Positions 1 through 5,824 of a stretch of 10,969 bases of DNA are shown here, one piece after another. The notes under the pieces were generated by a model that had not been told where the DNA came from, made no database searches, and saw only the letters and a program-made list of their open reading frames with translations. Location of the stretch: positions 1 to 10,969 of the forward strand of contig CAIRRW010000239.1 of the NCBI GenBank assembly GCA_903881065.1, read 5' to 3'. Source of the stretch: an uncultured Bacteroidota bacterium (GTDB lineage: Bacteria; Bacteroidota; Bacteroidia; 2-12-FULL-35-15). How positions within the stretch are numbered: position 1 is the stretch's first letter; every line of letters begins with the position of its first letter. A program made the position numbers and the translations under genes.

Positions 1-2103
1 AGCTTCTCCTTTTATATCTTTTATTCGGGTAAGTAAATCCAACTTATCTGCAGGCACCTGATTCTTAAACTTACCCACTTGAATTTTAAAAGTAATATTC
101 TTCTTATCAATAGAAGATGATGTTTCCGTATTCGCTTGTTTATCCTTTATTTCTGATGTTTTCAAATTTACAGCACCTGCTTCAGCCAACGAAATACGTT
201 TGCCATCTTTGTACGCAGTTATAAACGCATCCTTATATCCTTTCTGCATCATTTCCTCCTTATGATATACAGCATCCGTATATTTTATAAACGAACCGGT
301 AGTATATTTATATACTCCATCTTCCGTTTTTATTTCTATTAAATCACCAATTGCCCAAGACGTTGATTTAGGTAACCGTTTATGAAAAGCGCCCAATTGC
401 ACACGATATATAATTCCCGAAGCATTTATACTTTCAGTAGAAACATTGTTTTTCTCTTTTACAGTTTCTTTAGTCGTTGCAGTTTCTTTCTTATTTTCTT
501 TCTTTGATTTTTTCTTTGTCTTCTTTGTATCACTTGCTATAGCAGCTTTCACACTTTCATTTTTATCAGTATTGGCTGCAACTTTATTATCTTTTTTATT
601 TTCAACAGAAGTTGAATTTTCTTTTGATGTAGCTGCTGCATTGCTTTTGAAAACAGGAGCATCCTGAAAAGCACCTTTCTGTTTGAAAACTACTTTAGCA
701 TCAGGGAAACTAGTAATCAATTGCTGTTTTCGTTTCTCTGCATCAAGCGCATTAGTGTATTTACCCACAGTATACATAGTTGTAGAATCATCCAATACAT
801 TTCCCGAAACATCATTAATGCTTAATATCTTGGTCATCACTTCAGCAGGCAATGCTTTCTTGAAAGTGCCAACACTCACCATATAATCCTTCTGGTAAAA
901 ACTATTGTAGTAAGATTTTCCATTGTGTTCGTGTACCTCCACTTTAGCAAATGCTCCCGTCGAATCCATAAATACATTGAATCGATAAGCAATTAATGAA
1001 TCCGACATTTGCACTCCTGATTCATCCACTATCGCACCCATTGGTGTATTAAGTTCCTTATCCAAATAGTTTGGTACGCCATCCATATCATCGTCCAGCG
1101 GACAACCATGTATATCCACAGCCACCCCAATTGGGGTGCAAGGGCAATTATCCTTTGTATCCACCACTCCATCACTATCCGAATCAGCATAATCCATGGT
1201 CAGTAAATCGTCCGAAATAATAGGCTCATCAAAATTGTCTTCAACTCCCTTTTTCTTTAAATAAAAATCATAATGTACCGAAACGGATGACATCATAAAT
1301 TTATCATTCTTGCTATTTCCTGCTCTTATGCCGACACTATTTTGAGTAATCCCATCAATATAATCAGTAAATGAAAAGTGCATAGTAGCACCCATTTTAA
1401 AATTAATATGGTCGGAAAGTTTAAAGGTGAAACCTAATCCTACCGGGATTGCAAATGATCGTTCAGGATATTTTCCGAATCCATCAACATTTAATGTCCG
1501 TATGTCAGTTTCGTAAGTATAATCACGTTGTATAATTTCAGCATTAACTGAATTAGGATCTGTAGCAGGCAAATTGCGAATAGTACCATCCGCCCAATAA
1601 TAATATTTATTGCCATACTTATCAAACATATCCGTTTTCGATAAAAACTCAAACGATTCTATACCAAGCGTTATATAAGGACTTGCTGTTCTATCCGGTT
1701 TAAGAAGGTTTCCAAAATTATAAAGCAGATTTACTCCCCCAGCCGTTATAGTTGATTGAAAATTCAAATTCCTGGCTCCTTCAACAAAACGTTCATCAGC
1801 ACCAAGTTTACCATGCAATGCATAAAAATCAAATTGAAGATAATCGGTTATTGGTTGAGCAACATTTACTTCAAAACCAATACGACTAACTGATGGTGAC
1901 TGAAAATGTTTTTCATAAATATCACCATAAAAGGAAAGCATTCCTGTTCCTACACCTATTGTAGGTTTAAAAATAAATTCCGATCCTGATTTATGATTAT
2001 TTGTAACTAGAGAATTTTGGTTAGAGGATTCATCCGTTTTTTGAGCATAGGAGTAGCTTCCGAAAATTATAAAAAAGACAAAATACCTTATTTTAAAAGC
2101 CAT
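1..2103 (-). CDS. Outer-membrane barrel / TSP3 / multi-SPOR protein, 3' end cut by window
   Basis: The frame is open from the ATG at 2103-2101 to the window edge: 701 codons, no stop. Residues 1-20 form a signal peptide (hydrophobic core, then SYSYA before Q21). Residues ~43-285 look like an outer-membrane beta-barrel with alternating strands and a conserved YYWADGTIRNLP ... QRDYTYET segment (~168-199). Residues ~306-352 are TSP3-type calcium repeats (DSDSDGVVD, DDDMDGVPN). SPOR-like domains follow at ~405-478, ~564-642 and from ~668 onward, the last cut off. A Lys/Glu/Thr-rich, probably disordered linker covers ~487-560. SPOR domains are known to bind peptidoglycan, so a link between outer membrane and cell wall is inferred. 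The barrel and TSP3 parts are paralogous to the 433-residue protein at 4137-5438; the SPOR-like part resembles the tail of the protein at 2181-4106. The exact function is unknown. Confidence 0.85.
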   Translation of the reverse strand, partial: MAFKIRYFVFFIIFGSYSYAQKTDESSNQNSLVTNNHKSGSEFIFKPTIGVGTGMLSFYGDIYEKHFQSPSVSRIGFEVNVAQPITDYLQFDFYALHGKLGADERFVEGARNLNFQSTITAGGVNLLYNFGNLLKPDRTASPYITLGIESFEFLSKTDMFDKYGNKYYYWADGTIRNLPATDPNSVNAEIIQRDYTYETDIRTLNVDGFGKYPERSFAIPVGLGFTFKLSDHINFKMGATMHFSFTDYIDGITQNSVGIRAGNSKNDKFMMSSVSVHYDFYLKKKGVEDNFDEPIISDDLLTMDYADSDSDGVVDTKDNCPCTPIGVAVDIHGCPLDDDMDGVPNYLDKELNTPMGAIVDESGVQMSDSLIAYRFNVFMDSTGAFAKVEVHEHNGKSYYNSFYQKDYMVSVGTFKKALPAEVMTKILSINDVSGNVLDDSTTMYTVGKYTNALDAEKRKQQLITSFPDAKVVFKQKGAFQDAPVFKSNAAATSKENSTSVENKKDNKVAANTDKNESVKAAIASDTKKTKKKSKKENKKETATTKETVKEKNNVSTESINASGIIYRVQLGAFHKRLPKSTSWAIGDLIEIKTEDGVYKYTTGSFIKYTDAVYHKEEMMQKGYKDAFITAYKDGKRISLAEAGAVNLKTSEIKDKQANTETSSSIDKKNITFKIQVGKFKNQVPADKLDLLTRIKDIKGEA

Positions 2104-2165
2104 ATACAAAAGTAAAACAAAAAACTCAATTTAACATTACCTTATCGGAAGTTAAATTGAGTTTT
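2104..2165 (-). terminator. Rho-independent terminator, or attenuator before the next start codon
   Basis: The arms 2121-2135 and 2151-2165 are perfect 15-base inverted repeats (AAAACTCAATTTAAC and its complement) around a 15-base loop. Read on the minus strand, the second arm ends in GAGTTTT and runs into a T-rich tract at 2120-2104, the layout of an intrinsic terminator. The hairpin starts 15 bases after the stop codon at 2181. The T-rich tract ends directly at the ATG at 2103, so it also forms the whole leader of the next gene. That gene is therefore transcribed by partial readthrough or from a promoter inside the preceding coding region. The stem is AT-rich, so termination may be incomplete. 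Confidence 0.75.
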
Positions 2166-2180
2166 CAATTTACATAAATA

Positions 2181-4106
2181 TTATTTATACCATTTTTGAC
2201 TTGTTATCATCAATGCTTCTTGAATAGTAATTCTTTTTCCTTTGTTATAAGCAGTAACCCATGCATCTTTTACTCCTTTTATTTTTATTAATTCTCGAGC
2301 ATCATGTGCATCTTTATAAACTTTATGATCACCTACAGTATACTTTGTTAAGCCATCAGCCATTTCTGTTTTCACAGGCTCTTTAATATTGTAATAGGAT
2401 GCAATTACCTCTGGTGCTTTCGCACTACGCAAAGCTGCTATTTGCACACTATAAACAGCATCGCCTTGAGGAGAAGGTATAGTTGAAGCAGATAATTGTT
2501 TTGCTGTATTATCCACTTTTGGTTCGTTTGCAATTGTAGTATTTGTTATTACAGGGTCAGGTTGCTTTACAATTGGTTCTGGTTCTTTAACAGGTTCAAT
2601 TGGTTTAGTAGTAGGTTCTGGCGGAGAAACAACAGGCTCCACCTTCGCAACAATAGATATAGCAGGTAATATTGTTGTTGGCAATATGTATTTTTTTGTT
2701 TCATCATTTTCTATATATGAAAATGCACCATCAATTTTCTGTTCACCTGTTCCTGTTGGTTTGCCAGTTACTTTGTAAGCAATTTTAAATGAAGTTGCTT
2801 TTGGTAATGAAATCCAAGCAAATTTTATTTTTTGATTAACAAAAGAAAACGCAGCTTCCTGCTTATCAACTGCTGTTGCTGTAAGACCCGCTGGTAACAT
2901 TTCAACATATTTTGCAAAGCCTGATAAATTGCCTTTAGTAATACTAATCTCAACGTAAAAGCTTTCGTCTGTTATATTTTGTGGTGTTTTACGGATACAA
3001 ATTAGTCCATTTGACTCTTCTTTCGAAGCAGTTAAGTTAAATGGCACATCAGGAAATTTATATGCAACAGGGGCGTTACCAATTAGCTTTTTAGTTTCAA
3101 TTAACGTGCCTTTGTTATCCTTAACCTGAGCTGTTGAATTTTTTCCTATTAAGTGAGTATCATTTGCATCTAAGGAGACAATATTATCTGAATCGTGTGG
3201 CAGTTGTGTGAATGCAAAATATCCGTTCTTATCTGTATATACCGTTTTAACAATCTCACCCTTTTTATTCAGTAAGTTTACTTTGAGGTTTGCAACAGGA
3301 GCTCCATTGTCATCATAATAATTACCGGCAATATTTATATCATCCGACTTCAAATTCATATCGTTTCCTGCCAATGATTTTGTTTCTATAATAGTACCTT
3401 TACTGTCTTTGTATTGAGCAGATGAATTTTTTCCAACAATATGAGTATCATTAGCATCAATCGCCACAATATTATCTGAATCGCGAGGAAGTTTGTAAAA
3501 TGCAAAATAACCTTCCTTGTCTGTAACTACAGTCTTTATTATTTCTCCCTTTTTATTTACTATATTCACTTTTAAGTTTGGTATAGGTGCCCCATTTTCA
3601 TCAAGATAATATCCTGAAACGGTTATATCCTCTTGAATATTTACTTCATTATTATTTACAAGAGGTTCTGACGCAATTCCTGAAATCTTAATGACAGAAG
3701 GCTTGATATCAACTTGTTGTTTTACATTATCAACTATGTAAGCAAACCTTCCTGTAATAGTTTTGTCTCCAAAAGCCATTTTACTATCCACTTTAACTTT
3801 ATAGGAAACTTTTATATCATTACTGTTTGGTAAAGCCATCCATATATATTTAACTGACTGATTCGAGAAAGTAAATGACGCTCCATTTGCAGAGCCTTCT
3901 TCTGCAGTAAACCCTTCAGGCAAATCCAACTGAAGCTTAGCGAAACCATCTACATCTCCTTTTTTTATTGATATTTCAACATTAAACTCGCCTCCTGCTT
4001 TAGCAGTTGCAGGAACCTTTTGAGTCACAGAGATAGCATCCGCAAAGAAAAACTGATATATCAGTAATGCAATTGTGTTAAATAGAAGTGTGAAGTATTT
4101 TATCAT
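2181..4106 (-). CDS. Exported modular envelope protein: cohesin-like, regulatory-like repeats, SPOR-like tail
   Basis: This 641-residue protein has a signal peptide (residues 1-24, long hydrophobic core, ADA before I25) and no lipobox. Two related all-beta modules, ~28-142 and ~382-485, share a VEISI.KG...GFAK...LP.G.T core and a later W..LP motif; they resemble cohesin-like folds. Between them lie two SdrD-B/carboxypeptidase-regulatory-like repeats (161-248 and 257-344) with the GYFAF...LP.DSDNIV signature, about 70% identical. A Pro/Glu-rich linker (~488-520) and a Ser/Thr/Asn-rich stretch lead to a SPOR-like domain (~549-630) ending KGKRITIQEAL. The protein is probably periplasmic or held at the cell wall by its tail. 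It starts 30 bases after the 433-residue gene and is probably cotranscribed with it; a terminator-like hairpin follows. It has one cysteine (C370), so no internal disulfide. Function is unknown; the similarity of its tail to the next gene suggests shared localisation. Confidence 0.85.
   Translation of the reverse strand: MIKYFTLLFNTIALLIYQFFFADAISVTQKVPATAKAGGEFNVEISIKKGDVDGFAKLQLDLPEGFTAEEGSANGASFTFSNQSVKYIWMALPNSNDIKVSYKVKVDSKMAFGDKTITGRFAYIVDNVKQQVDIKPSVIKISGIASEPLVNNNEVNIQEDITVSGYYLDENGAPIPNLKVNIVNKKGEIIKTVVTDKEGYFAFYKLPRDSDNIVAIDANDTHIVGKNSSAQYKDSKGTIIETKSLAGNDMNLKSDDINIAGNYYDDNGAPVANLKVNLLNKKGEIVKTVYTDKNGYFAFTQLPHDSDNIVSLDANDTHLIGKNSTAQVKDNKGTLIETKKLIGNAPVAYKFPDVPFNLTASKEESNGLICIRKTPQNITDESFYVEISITKGNLSGFAKYVEMLPAGLTATAVDKQEAAFSFVNQKIKFAWISLPKATSFKIAYKVTGKPTGTGEQKIDGAFSYIENDETKKYILPTTILPAISIVAKVEPVVSPPEPTTKPIEPVKEPEPIVKQPDPVITNTTIANEPKVDNTAKQLSASTIPSPQGDAVYSVQIAALRSAKAPEVIASYYNIKEPVKTEMADGLTKYTVGDHKVYKDAHDARELIKIKGVKDAWVTAYNKGKRITIQEALMITSQKWYK
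3075..3626 (-). repeat. Intragenic tandem duplication, 288-base period
   Basis: Two adjacent copies, 3363-3626 and 3075-3338, encode 88-residue units, 62 of 88 residues identical by hand alignment. Conserved blocks include NLKVN, NKKGE, GYFAF, DSDNIV, DANDTH and GKNS. The third bases have drifted, so this is an old or selected protein-domain duplication and not a recent DNA repeat. Each unit matches the carboxypeptidase-regulatory-like/SdrD-B style of beta-sandwich. Confidence 0.85.
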
Positions 4107-4136
4107 AGTTATTAATTTAGGTATTACTTATTTTGA

Positions 4137-5438
4137 TTATTGTTCAAAGAAAAAATCAATTAAATCATTTAGTTTTTCAACTGTAAATTCAGAATCTCCA
4201 TCTATAAAGGATTCAACTGCAGCCATAATTTCTTCAGGAGAAATATAAGAATCCCCATTTTTATCGGCTCCTCTAAGAATATATGGGATTGTAGCTAAAC
4301 CGTCAGGGTTTTTCTTACGCTTTTCTTTATTAGTTTTCTCCACTTGCTTTAGATAATCTAAACTCGGATAATTATATATCATTTTACTTCGTTCTACCGC
4401 ACCCGAATCGTTTAACATTTGCCTTTTTTCAATATCTTTTTCTGATATAGTTACTCCATTTACATCTACAATTACGCCTTTCACTGAATTGGGTTCTTTA
4501 TCTAAATAGTCAGGAACGCCATCTCCATCTGTATCGACAGGACAGCCATGAGCATCAACTTTAACTCCTTTAGGAGTTCCAGGGCATAAATCAAATTTGT
4601 CTTTTACTCCATCTACATCAGAATCTTCATTTTCAATTGAACTAAAATCAACTGATTGATAACCTGCTTCTGATTCTTTCTTTCCAAATGTGTATTGAAG
4701 TGAAACATTTGTATATAAATATTTATCATTGCCGCCACTTTTTAAATTATCTATCCAATCTGTCATTGTTAAATAATATGTTGCGGCAAGATTGAAATCA
4801 ATATGTTCTGTTATTTTTAATTTAAAACCAATACCTAATGGAAATGAGATAGTGTTTCTTTTATAATTGGTAGCACTATCTTTTAACTGAGTTTCATAAG
4901 TATAATCACGTTGCAGAGAAACCAAATTAGCCACATTTGTTGTGTTCTCAGGAAGATTATGAATGCTTCCATCCGTCCAATAAACATATGGCACACCTGT
5001 TTTATCTTTTAAATCCCCATAAGGGTCAAATTTTAAGAAACCAACACCTACTGATATATATGGAGCAAACTCACTGTTGCGTTTAAATATCTTATCATTG
5101 TCGAAATGAAAAACTAAATTCAAATCCCCTTGAATTATTTTTGACTGAAAATTCAGATTTCTTGTAGGGGTATTCTCATTATTTGCAAGTTTACCATATA
5201 ACCCATTAGCCGAAATACCAATGAAATTGCCGATTCGTTGCTCAACAGTAAGATTGTAACCCGTTTTTACTTTACTAAGAGAACTAACATTTATTCCATT
5301 ACCAATATCGCCGTCAAACGATAAAAACCCTATTCCAATGGCAACAGAAGGAAATTGTATTGGAGTGGTTGATTGCGAATAAACTACAACTGTACTTATA
5401 CATAATATAAAAACTAAAAGGATATTCTTATGTTTCAT
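4137..5438 (-). CDS. Outer-membrane barrel protein with TSP3 repeats and C-terminal EF-hand
   Basis: This 433-residue protein has a signal peptide (1-21, ending VVVYS before Q22). Residues ~30-252 form a likely outer-membrane beta-barrel, with YVYWTDGSIHNLP ... LQRDYTYET at ~151-183, shared with the paralogue at 1-2103. TSP3-type calcium repeats lie at ~272-317 (DSDVDGVKD, CPGTPKGVKVD, DTDGDGVPD). In place of an OmpA or SPOR domain, the C-terminus (~386-432) has a canonical EF-hand loop at D392-E403 (D, N, D, Y, S, E at positions 1, 3, 5, 7, 9, 12). A shortened second loop (FIDGDSEFTVEKL) and a helix follow. Calcium binding at two kinds of site is therefore likely. It is the first gene of the envelope group, with the 641-residue gene 30 bases downstream. 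The start is supported by the signal peptide. Function is unknown: structural, adhesive or channel roles are all possible. Confidence 0.87.
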   Translation of the reverse strand: MKHKNILLVFILCISTVVVYSQSTTPIQFPSVAIGIGFLSFDGDIGNGINVSSLSKVKTGYNLTVEQRIGNFIGISANGLYGKLANNENTPTRNLNFQSKIIQGDLNLVFHFDNDKIFKRNSEFAPYISVGVGFLKFDPYGDLKDKTGVPYVYWTDGSIHNLPENTTNVANLVSLQRDYTYETQLKDSATNYKRNTISFPLGIGFKLKITEHIDFNLAATYYLTMTDWIDNLKSGGNDKYLYTNVSLQYTFGKKESEAGYQSVDFSSIENEDSDVDGVKDKFDLCPGTPKGVKVDAHGCPVDTDGDGVPDYLDKEPNSVKGVIVDVNGVTISEKDIEKRQMLNDSGAVERSKMIYNYPSLDYLKQVEKTNKEKRKKNPDGLATIPYILRGADKNGDSYISPEEIMAAVESFIDGDSEFTVEKLNDLIDFFFEQ

Positions 5439-5824
5439 AAAGTTTAAAATATTTTACTCAATAATCACTTAGTAATTTCTAATGGTTATTTGAACTCGAG
5501 CAAATCTATCTTAAATTGAAATAGTTCTTTTATAGCATGGTTTCGTACTTGTAAACACAGGAGTGTTCATATCCGATTGCTGATTACCCACACAAAATGA
5601 GAAAAATGAAATTACCTTAACAGGCTAAAACATCTGTAGAATCAAATATTACAAGTCGATGTATATATAGTTTCGCATTACGTAAAAATAACTGTTATTA
5701 ACAATTGAGTTTTAATAAGTATATATAACAAATGGGGAATGAAAAAATACTTTAGCCAAATAATTCATTTCATTTGCAAAATTTGGACAAAAAAGATTGT
5801 AATATTTAATATATAATTGTTTTA
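5439..5824. other. AT-rich intergenic gap of 386 bases
   Basis: This gap separates the end of the formate dehydrogenase operon from the start of the envelope genes. I see no open frame with protein-like composition, no tRNA-like cloverleaf and no CRISPR-type repeat. No G/C-containing hairpin with a T tract is visible downstream of the stop at 5825, so how the formate dehydrogenase transcript ends is not evident. The promoter for the 433-residue gene is expected here; the only exact match to the Bacteroidota -7 pattern on the minus strand is at 5501-5508. Confidence 0.7.
5501..5508 (-). promoter_or_regulatory. Possible Bacteroidota -7 box for the envelope genes
   Basis: The minus strand reads TAGATTTG, an exact match to the TAnnTTTG -7 element of Bacteroidota primary-sigma promoters. 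It lies about 62 bases upstream of the ATG at 5438, a sensible leader length. No TTG/TTTG -33 element is visible at the usual spacing, and an 8-base pattern in AT-rich DNA can arise by chance. Confidence 0.3.

Noticed and set aside
446..886. Plus-strand open frames at 446-667 and 683-886
   Set aside because: They lie opposite the long open barrel/SPOR gene. The first is a Phe/Ser-rich mirror of its lysine-rich linker; neither has domain-like sequence.
2107..2114. TACTTTTG on the minus strand as a -7 promoter box for the gene at 1-2103
   Set aside because: It fits TAnnTTTG but would make the transcript essentially leaderless. It has no -33 element at proper spacing and is part of the T-rich tail of the hairpin.
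5687..5697. Small palindrome ATAACTGTTAT as an operator or terminator
   Set aside because: Five-base AT-only arms in AT-rich DNA are expected by chance; there is no T tract or second copy.
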